A DNA stretch of 64,000 nucleotides from contig WPIO01000002.1 of NCBI GenBank assembly GCA_009760855.2, positions 7,081,001 through 7,145,000 of the forward strand. The letters run 5' to 3'. The notes below the pieces were generated by a model. The model saw only the letters and a list, made by a program, of their open reading frames with translations, had not been told where the DNA came from and did no database searches. The position numbers were made by a program, and so were the translations under genes. Position 1 is the first letter of the stretch. Each line of letters opens with the position of its first letter. Positions 13,308 to 24,019 of this stretch are shown here, piece by piece. Source of the stretch: Cristatella mucedo (Eukaryota; Bryozoa; Phylactolaemata; Cristatellidae).

Positions 13308-13410
13308 CTTCCGGCCAGTCCTCTGTGCAGACTACAGATCGACCCCAGTTCCGCCCTATCCCGCTGTTTGGCTGACCGTTACAATGAGTTTTTTCTCGTT
13401 GCTGAGAGGA

Positions 13411-13486
13411 TAGTAATAATACATTTGTCTAGCGCCCACAGAGAACTTGATATCCTTCTAGGCACTTTATATGTGCTGTAAAGGTA
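13411..13486 (-). mobile_element. LINE-A 3' tail remnant
   Basis: Reverse-complement match to the hairpin tail: AATAATACATTTGTCTAGCG, then CAGAGAACTTGATATCC and TAGGCACTTTATATGTGCTG. Only the last roughly 75 bases of the family are present. Confidence 0.7.
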
Positions 13487-14280
13487 GCATGATCAGAGAG
13501 ATGACGTCCGCTTTCGAGGCGATTTAAGAAGGATCGCGACACGCGCTTTGTTTTAATTGTTTTTGCTTTTTGCCCACGAGTGCAAGTGATCACTTTCCCA
13601 GCACGAGCCAGCCTTCCCGGTGGCATTTTGAAGAGAAAGCTTTGCGCTCGTGCCACGCCTTGCGGCTGAGATGTCTCTCCCAAGCCAAAAAACCTGGCCG
13701 CGCGCTCGATACGATTGGCAACTCCCTCCTCAAATCGTAACTGCTCGGCCTGGATCGTGAAGAGCGAGCGCCGCCCCCTCCCCTAAGGGGCCGAGACCAA
13801 GAGGCCATTATTGCTTAAACTCGTATCCCGGAGTAGGCTTCGGTATATTGAAGAGGACGGAAACCACCAGTAGCTTCACACAGCCTTCGATTTCCTGTCG
13901 GATTCCGAGGTGAGAATTGGTATTTCACGAGTTGAGGTCCAGCTCGCCACGGCATTACATTTTAATTCAGCAATGGCCAAGAATGGGATTAGTAAGAAAG
14001 TGGTATAGTGGGTCCATTGTTATGGGTTGCACAGATCAGGACTCGGACGCCCCGTGGGCAGGTAATTGGGGGATGGGAAGCCTGCATCTTGTTGCATCTT
14101 GTTGCTTTTCGCGAAGTCTCAGTGTCCTGTTCCAAGGCGGCCATACACAAGACGACCGTATCGGCTCCGAGGTCAAGTTTTTCTACGCTACACTGCGTGC
14201 ACTATCGAAAAACATCCGGGCATGTTTAGATTAGGATACCGAAGCCAAAGTCGGTGCATTTGTGATGTCCTGCCTAAACA

Positions 14281-16545
14281 CTATAATAATAATAAATTTG
14301 ATAAAGCGCCCTCACATAATTCAATCTTTTTCTAGTTGCTTTACAATTGCTGCAAAGGAAGCACGAATCGAATGGTTAGTGAAATGACAAGCACAGGGTC
14401 AACATGCAAATGTAGTTAGTGGCAGCATGCACAGTTTCCACACGCATTAGCACCTACAATTCAAATCGCAGGGACCCAGTAAATGCTGTGATAAATAGGT
14501 GCATTTTTAGTTTGATTTGAATGTGGTAAAGTCAGCAGATGTCGCGATGCAAGTTGGGAGTGAGTTCCAGACTTTAGGAGCATACAAACTAAATGCACTT
14601 TCTCCAAATAGTTTGAGGTTTGTACGAGGTATAGGTAGACAGTTAGATTCCGAAAAGCTGCTGGTTAGTTGCTTAGTCTGGAGTAAAAGTTGCTTAGTCT
14701 GGAGGGGCAGCAGATCTTATTGGTAGGCTGGAGCCAAAGAATGAAAAGACCTAAGAGTGAGTGACAGAACCTTGAAGTCGATCCGTTGCTTGACTGGGAG
14801 CCATCGCAGGTCGGCGAAAAGTGGTGTGATGTGGCAACTCGAACTTTGCGACTCTCACGACAGACAAGGCTAACTACAGAGTTTTGCACCAGTTGTAAGA
14901 GCCAGAGTGCACAGGCCGTTAGGGCAGCAAGCAGTGAGTTACAGAACTCAAGGCGGCATGTCACAAATTAATGGACCAATTTAGATGTGGTATCCCTGTC
15001 TGAATGAGCCCAAATTTATTTTTGCAATGTTTTACAGATGAAAGTAGGCAGAGTTGACTGTGGATCTGAGGTAGTTGTCTAATGAAAGATCACATAGGAA
15101 CATGAAAATTAGATTGTGTGCAGATTCAGCAGAAGATATGCTGGCAGAGCCGATTTTGAGCGTTAGCCTTTCCGATTTCGGAATCGCACTTGGTTTGCCC
15201 ATTACTGGTAAGTTGGTTCTATCATCGTTCAATTTAAGACAGTTTGCTGCCATCGATGTGCAGATATCATCAATACATCCAGCAAGGGAGTTGAGAGAAT
15301 TTGACGTGCTAGAGGGCACGGAGAGATCAAGGCAATGGTACAACTAAGTGTCATCCACATAGAAGTGAAAGCCTAGACTGTGCTTAGAAATCACATCGGC
15401 GAGAACGAGGGAATAAACCATGAAAAGAACGAGACCAAGCATGGAGCCCTGAGTTACCCCATATTTCATAGGCTCCGCGGATGATCTTTGTCCATTCGCG
15501 TCAATACTCTGGAATCTCCCTCTGAGATAGGACCTGAACCATTGCAGTGCATCACCAGTGATGCCCAGGCAAGATGAAAGGCTCTCAAGAAGAACTTGGT
15601 GATCCCTTCCCAGCAAATTTAAAGTGCCTAGGAAGAGATTGAGTTCTCTGAGGGTGCTTTATCAAGTGCATTATTATTATTATTATTATTATTATCGATA
15701 GTGTCAAGAGTTTCCGAAATATTGAGCAAAGCAAGCCGAGATACTCCACCCATGTCTGCACTCCTACGTAGGTCATTGTTCACCCGAAGCAATGCTGACT
15801 CTGTGGAGTGATTAGCTCTAAAACCAGACTCAAACTTACTAGCATGGTTTGGAGTTTCAATATATGAGTTCAGCTGGTCTGCAACGACTGGTGCCAGTGT
15901 CTTTGATAGGAACGATGGAAGGAAGACTGGGCAGAAGTTGCTTAAGTTCTCTTGGTTTAGTTCGCTTACTAAGGCACAACCTTAGGCTAATGACATATTT
16001 ATGGTGTTAGTTATGCATGCCAGCAGCAGAACAATACTTCGTAGAAGGAGGACAGTGGGTTTATGGTCCAGAGGACTAATTGTCCTCTTTTATTGGGATG
16101 TGAACTTCAGGATGAGGTCACCGGTGATCTGCTTGAATGTAGACATTGAGGTGCTGCAAGAAATTGAGAAACAGCATTCCAGTAGGGGGTTGCTGCCATC
16201 TTAGGGATGGACTCCTTAATCTTATCTATCTTCTTGACAAATAAGCTAGAGGAGCGATCAGCTAAATCATCAACAAGATTAATTGGTAAAGAGCTAACGT
16301 GGGAACGGTTGAAGAGATGGTTAAGGACATGGTTACAAAAATGGTTAATGAGATGATTAGCGGTGGAGATGGTTTGATAGACGTCTGTAACTCACTCACT
16401 ACCTGCAGATCTTCCTGCCGGTGCAATAGCACACGGTTGATAAAAAAGTTCTGCAGCCACGCCTTTCTGTCGTGAGCATAGCAAAAGCCATGCCAGATCA
16501 CGTGTGACTGCACTGGCTGCCTAGGAGGCATCGTTGAACGATCGA
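14281..16545 (-). mobile_element. LINE-A, long degenerate copy (L2/CR1-like)
   Basis: Read on the minus strand it starts near 16,545 in the linker before the reverse transcriptase (DLADRSSSLFVKKIDKIKES, about 16,205-16,270). The RT fingers and palm follow ([16 protein letters not shown] at about 15,750-15,800, and the FHFYVDDT active-site region near 15,350, with Val replacing the Ala of FYADD). The 3' UTR and an ATT tail at 14,281-14,295 close it. A second LINE-A tail (15,611-15,692, plus strand) has landed inside the RT region. Frameshifts and stops throughout make it a relic. Confidence 0.88.
15611..15692 (+). mobile_element. LINE-A tail-only insertion nested in another LINE-A
   Basis: Contains only AGCAAATTTAAAGTGCCTAG, the hairpin and an (ATT)n tail, inserted in the opposite orientation into the RT region of the 14.3-16.5 kb copy. 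The RT frame resumes on both sides. Confidence 0.85.
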
Positions 16546-17114
16546 GGTCAAGGTTGCCGACCAGCACTGGCTCCCGGTCAAGCAACGGATCGACTTCGAG
16601 GTTTTGTCGCTCACTTTTAGGTCCCTCCATTTTTGGCTCCAGCCTACCTATCAGATCTACTCCCCACCAGGCCCAGCATTGTACCGTCTGCTTTTCGGAA
16701 ACTAACTGTTTACCTATATCTCGTACAAACCTCAAATCCGTTAGAGACCGTGCATTTAGTTCGTATGCTGCCAACGCCTGGAACTCACTCCCGACTTGCT
16801 TCACGACATCCCCTGACTTGATCGTACTTAAAAGGAAATTAAAAACGCACCTCTTTATGACAGCATTTAGGGGGCCCTGTGATCATTTCTGTACTTGCTT
16901 ATGCGTGCTGACACTGTTGCATGCTGCCACTAACCACACTTGTATGCTGACCCTGTGCATGTCACCCCTAACCATGTTGTTCATGTTGTTTATCAAGCAT
17001 GATACCACTCACCATTTGATCGTGCTTCCTTTGCAGCAAATGTAAAGCACCTTGAAAGAAATTGAGTTCTTTGAGGGCACTTTATCAAGTGAATAATAAT
17101 AATTATTATTATTA
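16546..17114 (+). mobile_element. LINE-A 3' fragment
   Basis: Starts at GACCAGCACTGGCTCCCGGT (the Asp-x-His-Trp-Leu-Pro-Val-Lys-Gln-Arg-Ile region of the ORF) and continues through the thumb-like C-terminus, the 3' UTR, the hairpin (about 17,040-17,095) and a short ATT tail. It abuts the opposite-strand LINE-A at 16,545 head to head. Confidence 0.88.
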
Positions 17115-17316
<202 letters not shown>

Positions 17317-17507
17317 ATGCATACAGTTACATTATAAAAAGTTCTAGGATTCTGTCATTCACTTTTAGGTTACTTCGTTTTGCTGATCGAGTTAACATAT
17401 CCGAAGGTTTTACAACTCAGGCTGTGCCCTGCATCGCAGCACCCGGTTTTCTTGACTCAAGTCGTTTGGCGATGCCTCTTACCGCAAATCCGCTGCGGAC
17501 TGACACA

Positions 17508-17702
17508 AGTTGGTGAGCCGTGATGGCACACTGGGTAAGGCGTTTGCTTTCACGACTTCGGTCCCGAGGTCGTGGGTTCGATTCCTGCGGTGGGCGATCC
17601 TTTAACGCCACTGCAAGCGGTGGTGATAGCCGTAAAGGCTCTTCTGTCGCTATACAAAAAGAGGCTGTTTAATCAGCTAGTATTAATTATTATTATTATT
17701 AA
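17508..17702 (+). repeat. SINE-A copy
   Basis: The head GTGAGCCGTGATGGCACACT and the perfect B box GGTTCGATTCC are clear. The body has CCACTGCAAGCGGTGG and AGCCGTAAAGGCT, then GAGGCTGTTTAATCAGCTAG and an ATT tail. It is the cleanest of the four copies. Confidence 0.85.
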
Positions 17703-17855
17703 AGTTCCCAAAGCCTGCAGCTCTCTTACGACTGACGTCCTCTGACTTGACCACATCTACAAAGGAGCTACAAACCCACCTGCTCCTAATAGAATTAATT
17801 TGATGGGTCCGTCTGACTTGTCCTTTCTTTGCTTATGTCTACTAACACCATGGAT
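17700..17855 (+). mobile_element. LINE-A 3' fragment, strongly diverged
   Basis: CCCAAAGCCTGCAGCTCTC and CTCTGACTTGACCACATCTA follow the LINE-A 3' coding order, then GATGGGTCCGTCTGACTTGT follows the UTR order. The hairpin is missing. Confidence 0.65.
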
Positions 17856-17869
17856 GTTTATATATATAT

Positions 17870-18018
17870 ATATATATATTTCATTTGTATAGCGCCCTAA
17901 GAGAACTTAATCTCTATTCAGGCGCTGTACATATGCCACGGGGCTCGAACCCACGACCTCGGCCAGACCTTGATTGGGGCGAGCACCTTAACCATTGGGT
18001 CAAACCAGATCGCTAACC
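17870..18018 (-). repeat. SINE-B copy, reverse orientation
   Basis: The reverse complement gives the SINE-B head (TGGTTTGACCCAATGGTTAA), the B box GGGTTCGAGCCC and the hairpin tail, followed by TATATA. On the plus strand it starts with TA repeats, then TATAGCGCCCTAAGAGAACT. Confidence 0.78.
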
Positions 18019-18084
18019 CACGGATGTACTTCCTTTAAAGCATGTACATGTAAAGCATGAACCTCAAAACCATTGGTGACCTTG

Positions 18085-18370
18085 CCTCTAGCTACCAAAG
18101 CCTGATACCCACTACCGAAGCACGTCTCAGCGGTCCATGACATGACAAAATTTAAAAAGAAGCTTAAAACGCTCTTTTTTGTTATAGCATTTGGTGGGTC
18201 TTTGTGATTCGCCCACCCTGTGCACGCACCTGTTTACACTGTGCCTGCTGCTGACGGATGTAACCACCAATCATTTGGTAATGCTTTCTATACAGCATCT
18301 GTAAAGTTCCTAGAAAGAGATTCAGTTCTTTTAGGGCACTACATAATTTTTATTATTATAATAAAATAAG
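18085..18370 (+). mobile_element. LINE-A 3' fragment, diverged
   Basis: CATGACAAAATTTAAAAAGA, TTGGTGGGTCTTTGTGATTC and the hairpin remnant TAGAAAGAGATTCAGTTCTT follow the LINE-A order and end in TTATTATTATAAT. Confidence 0.7.
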
Positions 18371-19310
18371 TGTCTTATTATTGTTACTTTATGTATGGCG
18401 ACGCGAAAGTGTCTCGCCGAACGCTGCTTCATCGAGCTCTTCCCAAACTCACTCTCGGACGGCTGCTGGGCGTTAACGGAAAGGCTACCTGGCCTAGAGA
18501 GTGCTAGCAATGGCCGCCAGTCGGCGCGCCCTCAGCGTGCCCGACCTCCGTCCCGGTCTCCACGTCGCCGTGTGACGCTCGCTCAGCGACGAATGGAGGC
18601 GGCCATGGAATGCCAGATTGTCAGCGAACTTGGCCATGGGCGAGCCGAACAGCAGCTAAGCAGCTAGTCAACACTCTAGCCAAAGATAAGGCACGCCGCG
18701 GCGACAGCGAGAGCTTCCCACGCGCCGCCGTGAACTGCGGCCTCTGTCGCGCGCGCAAGCGCGCAGCTGAGGAGCGTGCGGACGGGGCCCGCCCGCGCGT
18801 CGAGAGCGTTCTGCCTTCGTCGCTTTCAATGGCGTTGTGGACATCTAGAACAGCGCGACAGTCGACGCATTACACGAGAGTCGCATTTTGATGGGATAAT
18901 ACGAGCTGAATACTTGAATGCTCTTTTATTTCTTCTGGGCGGGTATAGGCGATGTATGTATCTTAATAATAGCCGATACATATGTATCTTAATAATAGGC
19001 GATATATATGTATGTATCTTAATAATATTTATTGCTCTTTTTTCTTCTTCTGGACGGGTTCGAGGCTGACAGCGACAGCCGCAGACGGCTCGCTAGGAGA
19101 CTCATTACGGATGCCCATTTCGTACCGTCCTCAGGAAAGCACGTTTTCCCGTGACCACTGTGGGAGTGGAGCCGGTAAGTGGTAGAGGAAAGTGAGACGG
19201 AAGGAAAACCAGCCGTTTGAGCATCCGACAAGAAAGAGAACCGAAGCGAGACCAAAACACGACTGTGTTAAGGGGCTATCGCTCCTGCTTGTTGTTGGCA
19301 TTAGGAAATG
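18371..19310. other. Anonymous stretch with a GC-rich core
   Basis: 18,395-18,870 is GC-rich with an open frame that shows no domain. At 18,955-19,030 the phrase TATGTATCTTAATAATAG-GCGATA is repeated about three times. I see no gene. Confidence 0.4.
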
Positions 19311-19311
19311 A

Positions 19312-19590
19312 CTTAATAATAGTAATAACAATGCCGTTTTATCGCACCCTCGGTATACTTAATCTTTTTCTAGGAACTTTGCATATGCTGCAAAGGAAGC
19401 ATGGTCGCGTTGTTAGTGGTACCATGCTCAACGACAACAAGCATAACATGGTTAGAGGCGATATACACACAGTCAGCATGCAAGTATGGTTAGTGGCCGC
19501 ATGCACAGTGTCAGCACGCATAAGCACACAATGGACGAATCACATGGACCCACTAAATGCAGTTACCCCTATGTTTGTCTCTTCACTTAG
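19312..19590 (-). mobile_element. LINE-A 3' UTR fragment
   Basis: Reverse complement of the UTR: GCTGCAAAGGAAGCATGGTC, GTTAGTGGCCGCATGCACAG and ACATGGACCCACTAAATGCA all fit LINE-A read backwards, with ATAATAGTAATAA at the tail end. Confidence 0.78.
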
Positions 19591-19599
19591 GATATAACT

Positions 19600-22500
19600 C
19601 TTTTCACAAGCGCTATCTCCCCCTTCGTTCCGAGCTGCGTTTTTAACCGAGCTTTAATTTTGACGCTACAAATGGTGGATCATTTAAAACAAACATTTTC
19701 TTATAAAGTCCTACCTCTGATCATAGAGAGTAATCATCGAGCTGTTTAAGGAAATGGGCCAACTAGGGCGTTGCTTTTTGTTATCTTTGAGGACATATTC
19801 CATATCAGCATAGAGTCATGGATTGTGTGTCGCAGAGTCACGTTTGCTTTTCCCCTCGGTCAAGGTCGCATGGAAGGGGATCGGCCGATCTGGGCCTATG
19901 TGGGACCAAACGGAAGGTGGGCAGAGGGCACCAGCCGTTTTTGGTCGACCGAAGGGCGTGTCGGGTGGCTCGAAGCCTCTCCGTGGCTTGCAGCGACAAC
20001 GGCCTTACCCGGTACATGTACCAGTATGTACAGTACATGCTGGTGATAGATTCGAGACTCCGGGAATTGACATTGGAGCTGATGTGAGCTCTAAGCCACA
20101 CAGACGTTGGTGTATGTCACGGCCGCTGCTGAATGCCTGTAACCGCCCGCTGGTGTTAACTAGACTTGCCTGCATTAGGAAGAGTCGCAAAAGGGACGGT
20201 CCGCCAGTTTTTGGGCCCGACCATTTAGTTGGGAATCTGAGGGGTGGGGCTGGCGCGGGGGCGGAGGGAGGCAGAAACTTGCCATTACCTGAACCTGCTC
20301 ATCGTAGGGACTTGTCCAGGGGACGTGTCTGACTTTTTAACGGTTCTTGGTTATCGTAGGCGGCGGCTTCGAGATACGGCTACCCTGCCCACGCCGGCCG
20401 TGCTGGTCGCGGATCATCGGCGAATGCGTTGCACGTCGGCCTTGTGTCGACCAGTACCACTTTTCGGGCAAAGAGTAGTAGCAAAGAGTTGCTGACGGCA
20501 GACTCGGGCTCCGTACATGGACGATGCTACATTGATTGCTCATGCGTCCAGCGGGTAGGTCCGACTATCTCACCGTGCAAGATACGATCGTGTGACTCAT
20601 TACGAAGCTGCGTGCTCGAGCCGAATGTAGGTACGTGCTCAGCAGAAAGGAGCATCCTCTACGTAAGAGTAGACTTTGCTACTTAGCTTGCACGCGAGAG
20701 ACAGGGACGTTGCATTGGCATCACGTCTCCCGCCGTTGCCCACAACGGCCGCCGTTAAGTGGATCACCAAACGTTGCACCAAAGATTTTTTCAACAGTAA
20801 AGCCGCCTTAGCGCAGCAATTTTTAATTTGGCGACGACTGACGCAGTGGGCTGTGACATGATTATCCATGCGCCTCTAAGCAATGACACATACACACGCA
20901 CGCACACACTCAGTCAACGGAAGCGCTGGACGTAGAGAGGCGTGCACAAAGTTGTCACGATAGCGAAAAGGGACAAGGACAATGTAGGCTCTTCCTTTAT
21001 CAATGTTGGGACCGACGCTGGCCTATCTATTGTACACGAGAATGAGCCCTGGGTGCCACTGGGTTCATAGTTCGCTGTGACGGGTATATGTCGCCCAGAT
21101 AACGATAGCTGAGCAATGGGCGCGACAGTCCTTGGTGAGCCAGAAAATGTATTTTTAACTCAGCATTATGACGTTCTTGTATGCAGCCAACTTCCGGCGA
21201 CTGTAACGCCAGAAAGTTCACTCGCGTGCCGGTAGCGCCTACCGAAGGTACGCCACACTGCGAGTCTGTGTAAAACTATGACTTTTTAGGAACATCATTT
21301 TATGATCGCACGTTTAAATGGTAACACACTAAACACCGAGCGCGAACGTGCGCACTGCATAATGGCCTTATTAAGCCTCATCAAAGATAAAAAGTGCCAG
21401 CCAGCTTTCTCGTAAGCCCTGAAACTATGCACCAAAGACGTGTGTCGTCTACAGCCGCTCTCGAAGCCTGATGGCTCCGCCGTGAAATCTTGGCTCCTCA
21501 CCAGAAATGTGGCAGTGTACCGAAACGTTTAGGTCTAACGCGATTGCTCAGGTGCTGCTAGGGTCGGTGCTATAGGCGTATACTGGGGTGGCTAGTGAGC
21601 CTAAAAAGAAGTTTGCGACGGCGATCAGCTTTAAAAAATGTGTTTATTTAGTCCAAGTATGGGTTTGTTATTTTATTTTTATATCTGAGTGTGTGTGCGT
21701 GTTAAGCCTCGGCGCTACGCTATCTAAGAAAGTACTACTGCAAACCACGTGGCTCGGTTGTGTGTATTAGTGGGTTGTGTTTACTAGTGCAGATGGCTTG
21801 AATTATCTGCCCTCGTCGGCTTCCCACTGCTAATCGTGTTCTCAGCGTCTCTTCAGTTTTTGGCTTAACTTGACGTTGACGGACATGCTATGTCGTGCAA
21901 GTACTTAATCTTCGACGCTTCTTCTTTCCAGAGGCGACGCTAAGCGTTCGCTGTAGCACTACGCCATTCCTTATCGATATCATAGCATTACTTTATCCGG
22001 CTAAAACTTCATGCAAAGCGGTTATTTACCTTATAGTTCAATAGCGAGCAGACTAGCGTAACATAAAAAATGCCAATGCCGGAAGCTTACTACTGAACTT
22101 GGTTTTTGAAAGAGTTTACCTCAGCATCTCTATCAGTATAAGATATCTCTAGGAATATTTTGAATTAACGAGTAAGCCATATTAGCACATGGAATGGAGC
22201 GACAGTCTTTCACATTCTTTGTGTCTCGCTCTCTGTCTCTTTCTGTCTCTCTCTCCTGAATTCTTAGTCTGGCAGTTTAACCGTTGTGCGGAAGAAACTT
22301 CCAACGTCTACAGCATTCTCGATCAGCTGGGCTTAATTTTCTGGAGCGTGGTGATTAATTTGCTTGATCGATTCTCCTGCTTTTCTTCAAAACCCAGCTT
22401 GTTAGATCAATTGACTAATCTTACAGCACAGCTTAGAGCAGGTAATTTAGCTACACAGTATTATGCTCCTCAACTTTGTAGCTCCTCAGAGTACGACTAT

Positions 22501-23200
22501 GACTTGTAAATGCTCTGGGAGCATTCTTCTAAATGAACCAAAAGATGAGTTCATAAACTACTGCAGCCAAAGCTTAGTCTCTTCATAGATACGGGCACGG
22601 ACTTGCAGGATCCGCGATGCACCTCAGACTCTTTATGATGCCGAGGCCCTGCATTGTGTAACGATCAGGAAGTGCATTTAGGAAGAGCTCATGTAATGTC
22701 ATGCTCATATAATCAGCATTTAAATAAAAAAGATAGCAAGTCCAAACTTAGACTAGACGCACATATTTTCCTAAAGCCGATTACCGTCGCAAACTTCTTT
22801 TTAGGCTTGCTAGCCTCCCCAACATACGCCTATAGCACCACCCCTAGCACCTGAGCTATCGTGTTGGACCTAAACGTTATGGTACACTGCCAAATTTCTG
22901 GTTAGGAGGACTCCGCGGCGGAGCCACCTAGCTTTGAGAGCGGCTCTAGACAACACACGTCGGTCGGTTTGCATTCGTTATGCAGTTTCAGGGTTTACCA
23001 GGAAGATGGCTGGCACTTTCTATCTTTGGTGAGGCTAAATGAGGCTATTATTCCTCAGGAACGTTCACGCTCGTTTCTTTAGCGTGTTGGCATTAATTTT
23101 TAAACGTCTGATCATATTATTATGTTCCTTAAAAAAGTAAAAATGTTGCACATGCTCGCAGTGTGGCGTGCCTTCATTAGGCGCTTGAGGCACCTGAAGG
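19600..23200. other. 3.6 kb without a recognisable gene or repeat family
   Basis: Frames are short and overlap on both strands. None has a domain or a plausible exon structure that I can name. The stretch may include promoter or intron sequence of unseen genes, or repeats too old to recognise without comparison. Confidence 0.35.
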
Positions 23201-23209
23201 AAAATTTGT

Positions 23210-23512
23210 TTTTTAGATGCCTTTGATGACGTCTGAGCTGCAGGCCAAAAGTGCGAAGCTTCGGGCTGTCCAGAAAGTTTGTAAACGCATTTGTATCAAG
23301 TGTCCACCTGGGCGGAACTCCTTCAGCGAGCTACTTGATCGCATTTCTCCAGGGGCGGCCTTCAATATGTTTTGTAGATTAAAGGTTAAATAAATCGGCC
23401 GGGTGGCTAGCCCTCATCGCCAGTTTCAAGCTCTCCTAATGAGGCCAGCCAATATCTTGCTATATCCATGAGTCTAGAGATCATATATCTTGCAATATTT
23501 ATAATACATATG

Positions 23513-23546
<34 letters not shown>

Positions 23547-24018
23547 CTACTAAAGTTTGCTCGGTCGCCATTCATTTAGAGAAATTTGGCTGCGGTTCAA
23601 ATGTGGATGTCGGCATGAGCGTACATAGAGCACCACATACATATATGATACATATATGATATATATATATATGCATATATTGCTATATATACTGCCTTCA
23701 TGCAAAGCATCAGGCTCGACCAAAATGAAATATAATTTCGTTTGGAACGCTATAAAGTCCATTAAATCGGTACACCTTCGGAACGCACGTGGGAGTAAAT
23801 TTCCAGAATATTCTATGACTTTTTTATAGAGAGAGAGGCTGTCGTGTATTTATGAAGGTTTTGGCCTTCTGAGACTAGCCGGCGTGGTGGGTGCTCCGAT
23901 GACGAATCTTCAGAGTCTGATTTCGAGGGTGGCAAGTTAAAGTTAAAGGTTAGCAATGAAGGCACTCCGGGTGCACCCGAAGTGCACCTATTTGGAGTCA
24001 GTTTCTTGGCGCGGGGAG
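23210..24018 (-). repeat. 3' flank of LINE-B, also present next to the LINE-B copy at 10.1 kb
   Basis: Read on the minus strand it follows the LINE-B tail and matches 10,811-12,035, including CTGGACAGCCCGAAGCTTCG and GGCTGGCCTCATTAGGAGAG. A short TA tract (23,515-23,542) and a unique segment of about 100 bases (23,545-23,650) lie where the other copy has its TA/LINE-A/TA insertion. Confidence 0.8.
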
Positions 24019-24019
24019 G

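Noticed and set aside
18395-18891. 90-95 codon frames in a GC-rich patch
   Set aside because: Arg/Ser/Ala composition follows base composition, and no motif, signal or splice evidence was found.
22189-22509. 106-codon plus-strand frame
   Set aside because: The N-terminal Ser/Leu part comes from a CTCTCT-rich stretch, and the rest shows no known domain or neighbouring exon.
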